A stretch of DNA of 50,601 nucleotides from Actinocrinis puniceicyclus (GTDB lineage: Bacteria > Actinomycetota > Actinomycetes > Streptomycetales > Catenulisporaceae): the NCBI RefSeq assembly GCF_018283645.1, contig NZ_JAGSXH010000038.1, forward strand, positions 1 to 50,601. The letters run 5' to 3'. Below are positions 1 through 8,840 of the stretch, one piece after another. Both the position numbers and the translations under genes were made by a program. Positions within the stretch are counted from its first letter, which is position 1. Each line of letters opens with the position of its first letter. The notes under the pieces are model-generated. The model was given only the letters and a program-made list of their open reading frames with translations. It searched no databases and was not told the origin of the DNA.

Positions 1-989
1 GTCTGGATGGGGGCGGTGAAGTCCGGGGCGATGGTGGTGGGGCCGTCGAACAGTCCGGAGAGCGAGCCGTGCACCATGGCGCGCAGTGCGTCGGCGACGG
101 GGCGCACCATGTCGCGAAGCTCCTCGACATCGCCGCCGCGCACCCGCAGTTCCCGGGCCATCTCCCTGGTGGGGTCCCGCAGCACGGCCCAGACCTGCGG
201 CAGTGTCGGTTCCGCGAGCGCGCTTGCGCCGTCGGCCTGTCCGGTGGTCTCGTGGATGGCGAGGGAGATCGCCGCCTCTTCGGTGGGGGTGAGGGGGCGG
301 GCGAGTTTGGTGGACAGCAGGGCGCCGAGCAGGGTCAGGCGCCGCCGGTGGATCTCGGCGAGGCGTTCGTCCAGTGCGGCCGGATCACGAGGCAGGTCCT
401 CGCCCAGCGGGCCTGCGTCCAGGGGGTTGAGGCGTGCGGGTAGGCCGGGTCCGAGTTCGACGGGCTGCACTCCGAGGGCGTGCGCGAGTTCCCGGTATTC
501 GTTCTTCAGATCGCCCAGTACCAGGGTTTTGACACCGAAGGACATCAGGCGTAGGGCCAGGGCTTTGATGTGTGCTGATTTGCCGGTGCCGGGGATGCCG
601 GTGATCAGCAGGTTGGGGTTCGTGATCAGGCCGTGGTGCAGCCAGGCGATCGGGTGGCATGTGAACGCCGTGCCGGTGAGCAGGTTGGTGCCGATGTACG
701 GGCCGGCGGGCGGGAGCGGGCGGGCGTAGAGGAACGGGTAGAGCCCGGCGAGTTGGGCGGTGGCGGCGCGGTAGACCCGAGGCTGCGGGGCGAGCGCGGC
801 GCGTCCGGTGTATGGCCTGTTGAGCCCGCGGCGCGGCACTTCTGTTCCGTGGCGTCCAGTGTTCTTGGTCGGCGTGTCCGCGGTCGTGTGCTGGAGTGGC
901 GCCGGGGGGCGCAGTTCGCCGAGGGTGAGGGTTGGCTGGCGGTTAGCTGTGGCCGTGTTCCGATGGCGGGCCGGCAGGTGGATGCTCAT
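1..989 (-). CDS. VirB4-like conjugation ATPase (partial, cut by window edge)
   Basis: ATP-binding protein of an actinobacterial conjugative element, expected to power DNA transfer at the membrane. Reading the minus strand from the ATG at 989 gives an open frame to the window edge (about 329 residues). A clear Walker A motif, GIPGTGKS, lies near residue 132, followed by LVLGDLKNEY, a pattern seen in VirB4/TraC-type ATPases and in the ATP-binding partner of SCO6880 proteins. The start is supported by an AAAGGTGG ribosome binding site just upstream, and the ATG lies 5 bp after the stop of the SCO6880-like gene, so the two are probably co-transcribed and translationally coupled. The C-terminal part, including any Walker B, is outside the window. 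A VirD4-type coupling protein is a less likely alternative. Confidence 0.75.
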   Translation of the reverse strand, partial: MSIHLPARHRNTATANRQPTLTLGELRPPAPLQHTTADTPTKNTGRHGTEVPRRGLNRPYTGRAALAPQPRVYRAATAQLAGLYPFLYARPLPPAGPYIGTNLLTGTAFTCHPIAWLHHGLITNPNLLITGIPGTGKSAHIKALALRLMSFGVKTLVLGDLKNEYRELAHALGVQPVELGPGLPARLNPLDAGPLGEDLPRDPAALDERLAEIHRRRLTLLGALLSTKLARPLTPTEEAAISLAIHETTGQADGASALAEPTLPQVWAVLRDPTREMARELRVRGGDVEELRDMVRPVADALRAMVHGSLSGLFDGPTTIAPDFTAPIQ

Positions 990-994
990 TGTGG

Positions 995-2524
995 TCACCA
1001 CCTTTTGGCCGGCAGGCCGAGGCCGACCGGCAGGGTCATGGCGAAGCCGGTGTCCTGGGCGCCGTACATGCGGCGTAGTTCGATGCCGATCAGGGCGGCG
1101 CCGGCTTCGGCTTGCGCGCATGCTTCCGGTAGTTGGTCGGGTTCGTCGGCGGTGACGGTAAGGTAGCCGGTGAACCGGGCGAGCCCGGAGCCGTGGGCGT
1201 GTTCGGCGTCCTGCGCGGCGGCTCGTTCCAGTGCGACCTGTTCGGATGCTGATACGGCTTGGCCGGTGCGGGCGCGCAGCCGGATGCCGACTTCGCGTTT
1301 GGTGCGCTCGACCATCACGGCCTTCTGGGCGGCACGTGGGCCCAGCGGCTCGATGATGAACGAGAACGAGCGGCGGTGGGTGGCGTCTGCCAGCAGGGCG
1401 GCCAGCGCGGTGGCGTAGACGGGGGAGAGCGGCCAGGCGTGGATCGCGTAGGTCACGGACAACGCGCCGTCGTGCCGGTAGCTGGTCCATGAGGTGTGGG
1501 CGGCGGCTGGTCCGGCCAGCGCGGGATCGAGGCCCGCGGGTACCGCGGGCTGCTCGCCGCGGTCCAGTTGAGTGGCTGCCTGGGCTCTGCGCTGGTCGAG
1601 CATGGGGGTGGCGTGCGGGTCGAAGCCGGTGCGGATCACTTCCGCCAGTTCTGGCACGTCCAGCCATCGGGTGACGGTGATCCCTGCGCCGGCCAGCAGC
1701 GGGCGCAGGGCCCTGATCTGCTGCTCCAGCACCCGGCACGCACTGGTATCGCCGCTGCCTGCGGCGCGGATGGCGGCGGGCGTACGGCGGGCGTCGAGGG
1801 TGATGGTCAGCCAGGTCTCGCGGCGGCAGGTGGCCGGGGCCGCGGTGGCGAGCATGGTTTCGTTGGCCAGGATGGAGGCGAGCGGCGCGGCGGGGTCGAG
1901 GTGCTCGGTGTGCCAGATGCGCAGCGCCGCGGCACTGTCCGGGACGGTGCGTGCGACGACCTGCAGGCGTGCGACCGGCTGGTCCTCGGTGCACAGGGAG
2001 GCGAGCACCTGTCCCCACGCGGCCACCGTCGCCTCGGCGCGGTCCGGGTCGAGCAGTCCCAGGCCGGTCGAGTCGACGGCGGCGACGGCCGTGAACGTGC
2101 GGGCGTGGGGGTGGTGGATGACGGCGATCTCGCCGCCGGGTGCGTCGGTGGCGGTGAAGATGTGCAGCGGGGCGAGTACGCCGGGCAGGTCAGGGCGCGG
2201 TGGTGCGGTGCCGCGGCCGGGGGTGAATGCGCCGGCGAGGAAAGTCGTCTTCTTACTCAGCTTGAGCAGGGTGTGGGAGGTCACGGTGATCGTCCATTCG
2301 TCGAGGGTGCGCCCGGCCACGCGCAGGAACGCGAAGGCGGTCAGCAGGGCGGCGAGCGGCCACGTCAGGGCCACTCCGGTCAGGTGGTGGGCGGCGATCG
2401 GTTGGAGGGCGAGGAACACGGCGGCGCCGAGCAGGGCGGCGCGGCGTCCTGACAGGCCGAGCAGGAAGTGCACCTTCTCGTGTTGCCAACCGCAGTAGGT
2501 GCGCGCGGGGACGGGAGCGGGCAT
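995..2524 (-). CDS. SCO6880-family conjugation protein
   Basis: A 509-residue protein of the SCO6880 family, found next to VirB4-like ATPases in Streptomyces integrative elements. Two hydrophobic segments lie near residues 25-45 and 55-70 (PrgI-like arrangement), followed by GRTLDEWTITV and a long soluble region resembling the N-terminal part of VirB4 proteins. No Walker A is visible, so ATP hydrolysis is probably supplied by the next gene. Known for the family: association with type IV secretion-like loci. Inferred: membrane anchor or scaffold for the ATPase. It starts at an ATG 6 bp after the TrbL-like gene's stop, inside a five-gene minus-strand operon. Confidence 0.75.
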   Translation of the reverse strand: MPAPVPARTYCGWQHEKVHFLLGLSGRRAALLGAAVFLALQPIAAHHLTGVALTWPLAALLTAFAFLRVAGRTLDEWTITVTSHTLLKLSKKTTFLAGAFTPGRGTAPPRPDLPGVLAPLHIFTATDAPGGEIAVIHHPHARTFTAVAAVDSTGLGLLDPDRAEATVAAWGQVLASLCTEDQPVARLQVVARTVPDSAAALRIWHTEHLDPAAPLASILANETMLATAAPATCRRETWLTITLDARRTPAAIRAAGSGDTSACRVLEQQIRALRPLLAGAGITVTRWLDVPELAEVIRTGFDPHATPMLDQRRAQAATQLDRGEQPAVPAGLDPALAGPAAAHTSWTSYRHDGALSVTYAIHAWPLSPVYATALAALLADATHRRSFSFIIEPLGPRAAQKAVMVERTKREVGIRLRARTGQAVSASEQVALERAAAQDAEHAHGSGLARFTGYLTVTADEPDQLPEACAQAEAGAALIGIELRRMYGAQDTGFAMTLPVGLGLPAKRW

Positions 2525-2530
2525 GGCGGG

Positions 2531-3940
2531 TCACGGCCTTCCGTGCGTTGACGTGCTGTCAGTCGGGTTGTTGGGCGCTGGGGAGGCGGGACTCGTGGGC
2601 GGCCGTGCCGGTGACGTTCGGGGCAGGCGGATCGGGCCGTACGTGGGGTAGCCGCCGGGGTAGGCGGTGGGGTTCGCGCCCTCCAATCCGGCGTGTCCGG
2701 CTTGCTGCTCCATCCGGGATGCGACCGCGTTGACGGTCTTGTGCAGCGCCTGGAGTGTTGCCGCGGCGATCGCCGCGGAGCCGGGAGTCGCGTTCGCTGC
2801 TGCCGCGGTTGCGCCAGAGCCGCCCGCGCCCGTAGCCGCTGCGCCGGTGGTGCCGCCCGCACTGGCACCCATCGCCCCGCGAGCGGCGTTCGCGGCCATC
2901 GCTTGTCGTTCGGAGAAGTGGCCGAACGCGGCCGGGTCGATGCCCGGTCCGCCGCTCGCGCTGCGGTTGGCTACCGCCCCGACCAGCGCCCCGGCGCCCA
3001 TGGCGCCGCCGATCGCGGTGGTGGTGAAGGTGAAGAACCGTGCGATCGCGGGCCAGGCGAACACGGCCATGAACAGCACGGCCATCCCGGAGATCAGGCC
3101 GGTGATGCCGGTGGCGCTGCCGGTCATGTCGAACCCGATCACGAAGACCAGGGCGATGACGGGTTTGAGGATCGCCAGTTGCACCCCTGCTTTGACCAGC
3201 TTGCGCCACCAATCCTGCGTGCCGGCGCCGATCTGCCCGGCGGCCGCGATCGGTGCGGTGGCCACCACCACGCAGAACACGGCGTTGCGCAGCACCAGTT
3301 CGAACCAGAGCACGAGCACGGCGAGGATGCCGATCAGGCCGAACAGGAGAAGCAGGACCGAGGGGATCGTGACTCCGGTGCCGGAGCTGAGCGCCAGCAG
3401 CGCGGTCAGGCGGGTGGAGAACCGGTCCATGCTGGTGCCGTCGGCCGTGACGATCCACGCGGCGAGCTGGTCGCTGGCTTTGAGCAGCTGCTCGGCGACG
3501 GCGAGGGTGAGCAGCGAGGCGAGCGCGGCCTTGGCGAGCCCGGTGAGCGCTTGGGCGAGGGGGGCGCCGGAGCGGGCCCAGAGCACCGCCCCGGCCTGGG
3601 TCACCAGCAGGAACAGTGCGACGATCATCCCGAGGGTCAGGGTGATGGCGTACACGCCGCGGATCGAGCCGAGATCCGGGTCGGGCATCGAGGCGAACAC
3701 ACCGCCGAACCACTGGAGCACCTGGGTGAAGGCGTCGGCGAAGGAGTGGCAGATCGAGTCCCATGCCGAGGAGGCCATGTCCCCGATCGCGCCGTTGACG
3801 GCGGAACCGGCCGCCGAGGTGATCGTGTCCACGGCCTTACCCGGCAGACCGGCCACGTCCGCGAAGCACTGCCCGATGTTTCCCTTCAAGCAGCCGCCGC
3901 CCGAGCCGGTCAGCGCGAAGCTGGCGGCTACGGCGATCAC
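2531..3940 (-). CDS. TrbL/VirB6-like conjugal transfer membrane protein
   Basis: A 469-residue polytopic membrane protein. After an N-terminal segment that looks secreted and contains two cysteines, hydrophobic stretches follow near residues 95-115, 130-150, 190-225, 245-265 and 275-300. The last third (from about residue 320) is rich in Gly, Ala, Pro and Ser and probably disordered. This layout is typical of TrbL/VirB6 proteins, which form the inner-membrane channel of type IV secretion systems. The GTG start overlaps the stop of the upstream gene (GTGA), indicating translational coupling. No enzymatic motif is seen. The exact subfamily is uncertain, but its place in the operon supports a channel role. 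Confidence 0.75.
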   Translation of the reverse strand: MIAVAASFALTGSGGGCLKGNIGQCFADVAGLPGKAVDTITSAAGSAVNGAIGDMASSAWDSICHSFADAFTQVLQWFGGVFASMPDPDLGSIRGVYAITLTLGMIVALFLLVTQAGAVLWARSGAPLAQALTGLAKAALASLLTLAVAEQLLKASDQLAAWIVTADGTSMDRFSTRLTALLALSSGTGVTIPSVLLLLFGLIGILAVLVLWFELVLRNAVFCVVVATAPIAAAGQIGAGTQDWWRKLVKAGVQLAILKPVIALVFVIGFDMTGSATGITGLISGMAVLFMAVFAWPAIARFFTFTTTAIGGAMGAGALVGAVANRSASGGPGIDPAAFGHFSERQAMAANAARGAMGASAGGTTGAAATGAGGSGATAAAANATPGSAAIAAATLQALHKTVNAVASRMEQQAGHAGLEGANPTAYPGGYPTYGPIRLPRTSPARPPTSPASPAPNNPTDSTSTHGRP

Positions 3941-4656
3941 GATGCACCGCCGACGGTCGCGATCAGAGCCTTCCAGCCTCGACCGGCGGCCTCCTGGGTG
4001 TCCGGCGTGGCGGCCAGGACCGAGAAGTCCTGGCCGGTGCCTCCGATATCGGCCAGGCGCCAGTCGCCGCCGGTCCAGTGCATCCTTACCGGGAAGACTC
4101 CGGTGGTCTGCGCGATGCCCCCGCGGGTGTTGATGAACGTGCTGGAGGTCAGCAACAGCACCATGACGCTGTCAGCAGTGGCGTCGCGCAGCTGGTACAT
4201 CTGCGGCGTGGTCTGAAACGAGGTCGGGGGCGGCAATGGTCCGCTGGCGGGCAGTTGCAGGTCCCTCCGCAGTTTGACGGTGCTCTCGGCGAGGCTCGCC
4301 GGGAGCGACGCGTCGTCCGGGTCTCCGGCCACGCGCATCAGCGAGGCGGCGTAATCCGGGTCGAGCGTGGAGGCGACCGCTCCGAGGTACTGCGCGGCGG
4401 CGCTGATCGCGCCGATGGTGGTGTGCGGGTAGCCGGTTTCGATCCCGTCGGCCATGTGCGCGCCGTGGACCAGCGTCACGGCACCGGACGGCAGGGGCAG
4501 CGGCGTCGTGGTGGGGTGCTGCGACGGGGCCGCCTTCGCGCTGTGCTGCGGGTGGTGCGACATCAGCAGCGGGACAGCGACGAGCGTTGCCGCCATCAGC
4601 GCGCCGACGGCGATCAACACCCGTCGTACGCGGTGAGTGTCGATAAGATCACGCAT
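3937..4656 (-). CDS. VirB8-like single-pass conjugation protein
   Basis: A 239-residue protein with a short basic cytoplasmic start (RDLIDTHRVRRV), one TM helix at about residues 12-31, a Pro/Thr/Ser-rich linker and an extracytoplasmic domain. The C-terminal half contains VRMHWTGGDWRLADI, a pattern common in NTF2-fold domains of VirB8/TcpC-like proteins. Inference: a structural component joining the inner-membrane channel to outer parts of the conjugation machine. It lies 44 bp after the small two-TM gene and its stop overlaps the TrbL-like start. Many such proteins are annotated only as hypothetical, so the VirB8 assignment rests on topology, the WxxGDWRLxDI motif and context. Confidence 0.55.
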   Translation of the reverse strand: MRDLIDTHRVRRVLIAVGALMAATLVAVPLLMSHHPQHSAKAAPSQHPTTTPLPLPSGAVTLVHGAHMADGIETGYPHTTIGAISAAAQYLGAVASTLDPDYAASLMRVAGDPDDASLPASLAESTVKLRRDLQLPASGPLPPPTSFQTTPQMYQLRDATADSVMVLLLTSSTFINTRGGIAQTTGVFPVRMHWTGGDWRLADIGGTGQDFSVLAATPDTQEAAGRGWKALIATVGGAS

Positions 4657-4674
4657 GGTTACTCCAGATGCTCG

Positions 4675-4696
4675 GGCAGGTGCCCAGGATTCGAAC
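4675..4696 (-). other. tRNA T-arm-like sequence between conjugation genes
   Basis: On the minus strand this short stretch reads GTTCGAATCCTGG, then GC, then ACCTGCC. The first part matches a tRNA T-loop and 3' T-stem and the last part looks like a 3' acceptor strand. It lies in the 44-bp gap between two conjugation genes. No anticodon arm or D-arm is present, so it is not a tRNA gene. It may be chance or a relic of an attachment site; see the similar copy at 47360-47379. Confidence 0.3.
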
Positions 4697-4700
4697 GGGC

Positions 4701-5015
4701 TCAGCCCAGGCCGTAGGAGGAGGTGATCAGCGTGCCGGCCACCGCGATGACGACGGCGCCGATCACCGAGCAGATCAGGGTGACCTTGCCGCGCTCGGCC
4801 ATCTCGGCGCGGCGCGAGGTGTTACCCAGCGCGATCATGCCGCCGGCCGTCACGGCCGCCCCGGCGCAGCAGATCAGCGCGCCCCACTTGATCCAGGACA
4901 GCAGCGTGACCAGCGCGCCGGAGCCGTCGGGCGCGGCGGGCGCCGGGTCGGGGATCAACCCGCTTGCGGTCATAACCAGCTGATGGACGGCCTGGTGGAT
5001 GCCGATCGCGTTCAT
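4701..5015 (-). CDS. small two-TM protein, first gene of the conjugation operon
   Basis: A 104-residue membrane protein with hydrophobic helices at about residues 36-58 and 78-100, separated by a short charged loop (GNTSRRAEMAERGK). This size and topology resemble VirB2/TrbC-type pilin-like subunits, but no cleavage signal is obvious and the sequence is not a clear match. The start at 5015 was preferred over an in-frame ATG at 5054 because AGGTGA lies 5 nt upstream of it and the extra N-terminal residues look non-coding. It is the promoter-proximal gene of the minus-strand operon. Function inferred only from context. Confidence 0.6.
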   Translation of the reverse strand: MNAIGIHQAVHQLVMTASGLIPDPAPAAPDGSGALVTLLSWIKWGALICCAGAAVTAGGMIALGNTSRRAEMAERGKVTLICSVIGAVVIAVAGTLITSSYGLG

Positions 5016-5252
5016 GTCGCTCACCTGACTTTCGTCTCGTGCGGGGAACAGCACGCCGGTCTCTAGCTGTCGCGTTCTCGCTCGCTAGTGAGCCGAGCCT
5101 GCTGTTCATATATGCAAACTACCTGAAGTCACTTTATGATTACTTTCGGCACGCATGTCAACTCTCGTGAGCGAGGTAGACTCGAATGGCGATGGAGCGT
5201 TCACTAAGGCCCGCGCAGTGCGAGCGGGAGGCCAGACCGAAAGAGGCGAACG
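5016..5252. promoter_or_regulatory. divergent promoter region between conjugation operon and XRE operon
   Basis: A 237-bp gap between divergently transcribed operons. The middle (about 5108-5150) is clearly AT-richer than its surroundings, with TATATG and TTTATGATTAC stretches that could serve as -10 elements in either direction, and TAGACT near 5178 could be a -10 for the plus-strand XRE gene. Interrupted repeats of CTCG/CGAG occur near 5165-5177 and 5080-5097. These are plausible operator sites for the adjacent XRE protein, but no single site is convincing. Confidence 0.4.
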
Positions 5253-5771
5253 ATGAGCGAGCGGACCGCGGAACGAGGCAAGGCGACGGCGCGGCAGCCG
5301 GCATCCACGACACAGACGCCCGTCGCCGCGCAGGCGAGCGCGGAACCCGGGGTGATCGCCACCCGCTTGCAGTACCTGTTCGAGCACAAGCGCAAGCCGA
5401 ATGGAAAGCGCTACTCCTATCGGGAAGTGCTGACTGCGATCGAGAAGCAGGGCGGCCCGACGCTGTCGATCGGGTACCTCTCCCAGCTGTCCACCGGGGC
5501 ACGTACGAACCCGATGATGGACGCTTTGCAGGCGCTCGCCCGGTTCTTCGAGGTGCCGCTGTCGTACTTCGACGCGCACGAGAACACCGCCGAGACCAAC
5601 GAGAAGCTCAAGCTCGTCGCGGCGCTGCAGCACGCGGGCGTACAAGAAGTGGCGATGCGCACAGTCGGCCTGCCACCCGAGAGCATCGATCTGGTGCTGA
5701 GCATGATCGACCGGGTGCGTCAGGTCGAGGGACTGCCTCCGGCGGAGAATATGTCCGGCGCGGACGAGTAA
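5253..5771 (+). CDS. XRE-family helix-turn-helix regulator
   Basis: A 172-residue DNA-binding protein. The N-terminal 30 residues are low-complexity. An XRE-type HTH spans about residues 32-110: FEHKRKPNGKRYSYREVL, then LSIGYLSQLSTGARTNPMMDALQALARFF, with the recognition helix around IGYLSQLSTG. The layout recalls the actinobacterial EspR-like group. A C-terminal helical segment (LKLVAALQHAG to MIDRVRQVEG) may serve for dimerisation. The ATG follows AAAGAGG. It heads a plus-strand cluster with an ImmA/IrrE-like protease, a pairing in which the protease often cleaves or counteracts the XRE regulator. It probably also represses the divergent conjugation operon, but that is inference. Confidence 0.8.
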   Translation: MSERTAERGKATARQPASTTQTPVAAQASAEPGVIATRLQYLFEHKRKPNGKRYSYREVLTAIEKQGGPTLSIGYLSQLSTGARTNPMMDALQALARFFEVPLSYFDAHENTAETNEKLKLVAALQHAGVQEVAMRTVGLPPESIDLVLSMIDRVRQVEGLPPAENMSGADE

Positions 5772-5832
5772 GGAGCCTTAGCCTCGAGTCCCCGCGCTCG
5801 ATCAGGCTACAGATTCGAGCCGGAGAGCTGCG

Positions 5833-6357
5833 GTGAACGGCGACCGGTCGCGCCGCGAGTGCGAGGCACTGGTCGCAGGACTCGATCTGCCCGAGCCGTT
5901 CGACCTGGCTGAACTGTGCCGGAGGCTGGGCGAGCAGCGCGGCCGTTCGATCGTCTTGATGTCGCATGACATGGTGATCGGCGGACTGTGCGGAACCTGG
6001 ATGGGGACCGCGACGGCCGACTACGTGTTCTACGAGCAGGACACCTCCAGGCTGCACCAACAGCACATCGTGTGCCACGAGATCGGTCACATCCTGCGCC
6101 GCCACGAGCCCGGCAAGGTGCTTAGCTCCGATCTCGCGCGCCTGATCGCGCCCACCGTCGAGCGCAGCGACGTGCGCCGCGTGCTGGGCCGCGACTGCTA
6201 CGACGATCACGAGGAGTTCGAGGCCGAATTCATCGCCACCTTGATCCTGCGGCGCGTAGGACGTCTGCCGCTGCGCGAGTCACCCACCGCGACTGACCCG
6301 GCGGCGAGCGACGTGATCGCCCGGATCTCGCAGTCCCTGTCGCGGGGGCAGCGATGA
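5833..6357 (+). CDS. ImmA/IrrE-like zinc metallopeptidase
   Basis: A 174-residue protein with a zinc-peptidase motif HEIGH (H82, E83, H86) followed by ILRRHEPG, and an acidic helix DDHEEFEAEFIATLIL near residues 125-140 supplying the likely third ligand. This is the core of COG2856 (ImmA/IrrE) proteins, which act on XRE-type repressors of mobile elements. GTG start. It lies 61 bp after the XRE gene and its stop overlaps the next start by 4 bp, so the XRE-protease-membrane protein set is one operon. Inference: it inactivates the upstream XRE protein on some signal. Related actinobacterial proteins are often labelled simply as toxin. Confidence 0.75.
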   Translation: MNGDRSRRECEALVAGLDLPEPFDLAELCRRLGEQRGRSIVLMSHDMVIGGLCGTWMGTATADYVFYEQDTSRLHQQHIVCHEIGHILRRHEPGKVLSSDLARLIAPTVERSDVRRVLGRDCYDDHEEFEAEFIATLILRRVGRLPLRESPTATDPAASDVIARISQSLSRGQR

Positions 6358-7601
6358 ACTCGACTCTCTACCCGCTGTGTGCGCTGTTCGCGTGGATCGT
6401 CGCCCTGCGTGATGTCAGGCGGCTGCCTGCACTGCTCAAGCCGCCGTCCCGGCTGGCGACCTGGGCGATGTACGTGTTCTTCGCCCTGATCTTCACCACC
6501 GGTTGGTCGGCGGTGTGGGACCGCATCGACCGGTGGACCGGCCTGGCGGAAGCCAACACGCTGATCACGATGTGCTGGGTGGTGTGCTACAGCGCCAGCG
6601 CGCTGGCGCTGCTGCAACTGTGGACCTATCAGCCGCATGAGGCAGGCCGCCGCGTCCGGTTCACAGTCGTGTCCGGGGTGCTCGTGTTGGCCGCCATGGT
6701 CACCCTGTTTCTGCGCAGCGACACCGTGCACCAGCATCAGCAGTCGTTCACCGACTGGTACGGCGGATCAGCCGAGTACACCGCGTACCTGCTGCTGTAT
6801 CTGGCGGCGTTCACCATCGTCGAACTCGAAGTCATCCGCCTGTGCCGCCGCTACGCGCGTGTGACCAGCCGCAGCTGGCTGCGCACAGGTCTGATCACCG
6901 CCGGCTTCGGCGCGGCGATCGGCCTGCTGTACTCGTTCACCCGGCTGGCCGACCTTGCTGCCGCGCGCCTCGGCGCAGACCTCTCCCAGTGGGAGAACGT
7001 GGCCGAGGTCGGCGCCGGCCTCGGCGCACTACTGGTCATGGTCGGATTGACACTGCACTCCTGGGGACCGCGAATCTCCGCCGCCGCGCTACATGTAAAG
7101 CGTCTGCGGGCCTATGCCGCACTCGCGCCGCTGTGGTCCGCGCTGAACGTCCGCGATCCGAGCATCGTGCTGGAGCCGGGCCGGCGGGAGGGCGGCGATC
7201 GGCCGGCCAGCCGATGGCGTGCGGCCGTACGGGTACTGACAGACCCCGACTATCACGTCACGCGCCGCGTCGTGGAGATCCGCGACGGACTGCTCGCGCT
7301 GCGCCCGTATCTCGACCACTCGGTCACCGAACGCGCACGCACTCACTTCGAGCAGCGCGGGCTGCACGGTGACGCACTCGACGCCGCCGTCACGGCAGCG
7401 CAGATCCACACCCTGCTTGACGCCAGCCCCGCCACAGCGCGCCGAACCGCCGCATCAACTCCGGCGCCGGGCAACACACCGGCGGATATCGACGCGGAAC
7501 TGGCATGGCTGGTGAAACTCGCCCACGCGTACGCCGAGCCCCCGGCCGACCTGTCCGAGACCGGCCGCACCGATCCGCTACCAACCGGAGGCGCCACATG
7601 A
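6354..7601 (+). CDS. MAB_1171c-like polytopic membrane protein
   Basis: A 415-residue protein. The N-terminal 240 residues contain about seven hydrophobic helices (for example LYPLCALFAWIVAL, WAMYVFFALIFTTGW, FTVVSGVLVLAAMVTLF and AGLGALLVMVGLTLHSW). The rest is soluble and helical, with Arg/Asp-rich segments. This matches the actinobacterial family annotated as MAB_1171c putative transporter, which commonly follows an XRE/ImmA-like pair. No transport motif can be identified. The start overlaps the ImmA-like stop (ATGA), and its stop overlaps the P450 start (ATGA), so expression is coupled. Possibly a sensor for the protease/regulator pair, which is inference. Confidence 0.65.
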   Translation: MNSTLYPLCALFAWIVALRDVRRLPALLKPPSRLATWAMYVFFALIFTTGWSAVWDRIDRWTGLAEANTLITMCWVVCYSASALALLQLWTYQPHEAGRRVRFTVVSGVLVLAAMVTLFLRSDTVHQHQQSFTDWYGGSAEYTAYLLLYLAAFTIVELEVIRLCRRYARVTSRSWLRTGLITAGFGAAIGLLYSFTRLADLAAARLGADLSQWENVAEVGAGLGALLVMVGLTLHSWGPRISAAALHVKRLRAYAALAPLWSALNVRDPSIVLEPGRREGGDRPASRWRAAVRVLTDPDYHVTRRVVEIRDGLLALRPYLDHSVTERARTHFEQRGLHGDALDAAVTAAQIHTLLDASPATARRTAASTPAPGNTPADIDAELAWLVKLAHAYAEPPADLSETGRTDPLPTGGAT

Positions 7602-8827
7602 ACACGCCGCTGCCATCTCCCGAGCCGATTCCGATGGTTCCCCACCTGGCCGGCTGCCCCTACGCGGCCTACGCGACGCTGCGCGAGGACGGAGGGGTGC
7701 ACCGGGCGGTCAAACCCAGCGGGGGAGAGGTCTGGGTGATCAGCCGCTACGACGACGTCAGGGCCCTGCTGTCCGACCCGCGCATGTCCATCGAGGCACG
7801 CCACTCCCGCCACGGCTACCAGGGCTTCGGCCTTCCCCCGGCACTCGACGCGCATCTGATGAACGTCGACGACACCGCGCATGCGCGCCTGCGCCGCCTG
7901 GTGTCCGGCGCGTTCACCTCCCGCCGCATCCACGCCGAACAGGACCACATCCAGGCGATCACGGACGCGCTGCTCGACGAGCTGTCGACGCAGGACACTG
8001 CCGACCTGGTCACGCAGTACGCCGCACCGATCCCGATCGCAGTGATCTGCCACCTACTCGGCATCCCCGAGAACGACGGCGCCGCCTTCCAGACCTACAC
8101 CCGCTCGCTGATGAACCCGAACGACCCGCTCCGCCCGCCCACCCGTGACCTGGTACGCGCCATGCACGCCTGCCTGCTGGACCTGATCGCGCGCAAACGC
8201 GCAGACCCGGCAGACGACCTGCTCACCGCCATGATCCAGGCCCGCGACGGCGAGGACCGGCTCAGCGAGAACGAGCTGATCTCACTGGTGTTCCTGATCC
8301 TTTGGGCCGGCTTCGAGACCACCGTCCACCTGATCGCCAACGGTCTCGCCGCGCTACTGGCGGAACCGCAACTCGCCGACCTCGTGCGCGCCGAACCCGA
8401 TCCTCACACCCCGCCCATGGCCGCGCTCGTCGAGGAACTGCTGCGCCGTGACGGCCCCATGCTCACCGCTATCCGACGCTTCCCCCTGCAGGACCTGAAG
8501 ATCGGCGAAAGGGTGGTGCCTGCCGGAGACGCCGTTCTATTCGCTCTCGCCTCCGCTAACCACGACACCGAATACACGCCCCGGCCCGAACGCATCGATC
8601 TGGACCGGCAGAACACCGGCCACCTCGGCTTCGGTCACGGACCGCACTACTGCCTCGGTGCGCCGCTCGCCCGCATGGAGACCCGCATCGCCCTGTGGAC
8701 CGCTATCCACAGGCTGCCCGGCCTTGCGCTCGCAGTCCCCGCGGATCAGCTGCCGTGGAAGATCGACCACCGCCAGCACGCCCTGGCCGCGCTGCCCGTC
8801 TCCTTCACCCCGCAGCCCCACGGATGA
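7598..8827 (+). CDS. cytochrome P450
   Basis: A 409-residue bacterial class I P450. Diagnostic motifs are present: the I-helix AGFETT around residues 238-243, an EELLRR-type ExxR motif near residue 280, and the heme loop FGHGPHYCLGAPLAR with the cysteine ligand at C352. Length and motif spacing are normal for soluble actinobacterial P450s, so the enzyme looks intact. The start at 7598 gives a 4-bp overlap with the preceding gene and the usual N-terminus; a longer in-frame extension from 7505 reads through the upstream gene and was rejected. No ferredoxin or reductase gene is adjacent. Substrate unknown. P450s recur downstream of XRE/ImmA/MAB_1171c sets, so this may be part of that module rather than of a biosynthetic cluster. 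Confidence 0.88.
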   Translation: MNTPLPSPEPIPMVPHLAGCPYAAYATLREDGGVHRAVKPSGGEVWVISRYDDVRALLSDPRMSIEARHSRHGYQGFGLPPALDAHLMNVDDTAHARLRRLVSGAFTSRRIHAEQDHIQAITDALLDELSTQDTADLVTQYAAPIPIAVICHLLGIPENDGAAFQTYTRSLMNPNDPLRPPTRDLVRAMHACLLDLIARKRADPADDLLTAMIQARDGEDRLSENELISLVFLILWAGFETTVHLIANGLAALLAEPQLADLVRAEPDPHTPPMAALVEELLRRDGPMLTAIRRFPLQDLKIGERVVPAGDAVLFALASANHDTEYTPRPERIDLDRQNTGHLGFGHGPHYCLGAPLARMETRIALWTAIHRLPGLALAVPADQLPWKIDHRQHALAALPVSFTPQPHG

Positions 8828-8840
8828 CAAGGAGTAAGCC

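Noticed and set aside
1496-2452. Plus-strand frames opposite the SCO6880 gene, Gly/Gln/Arg-rich
   Set aside because: Composition of antisense translation; the minus-strand gene has the start site, operon spacing and domain layout.
7505-7597. Longer P450 N-terminus
   Set aside because: The extra 31 residues are Arg-rich frame-shifted translation of the upstream gene; the ATG at 7598 fits the family and the ATGA overlap.
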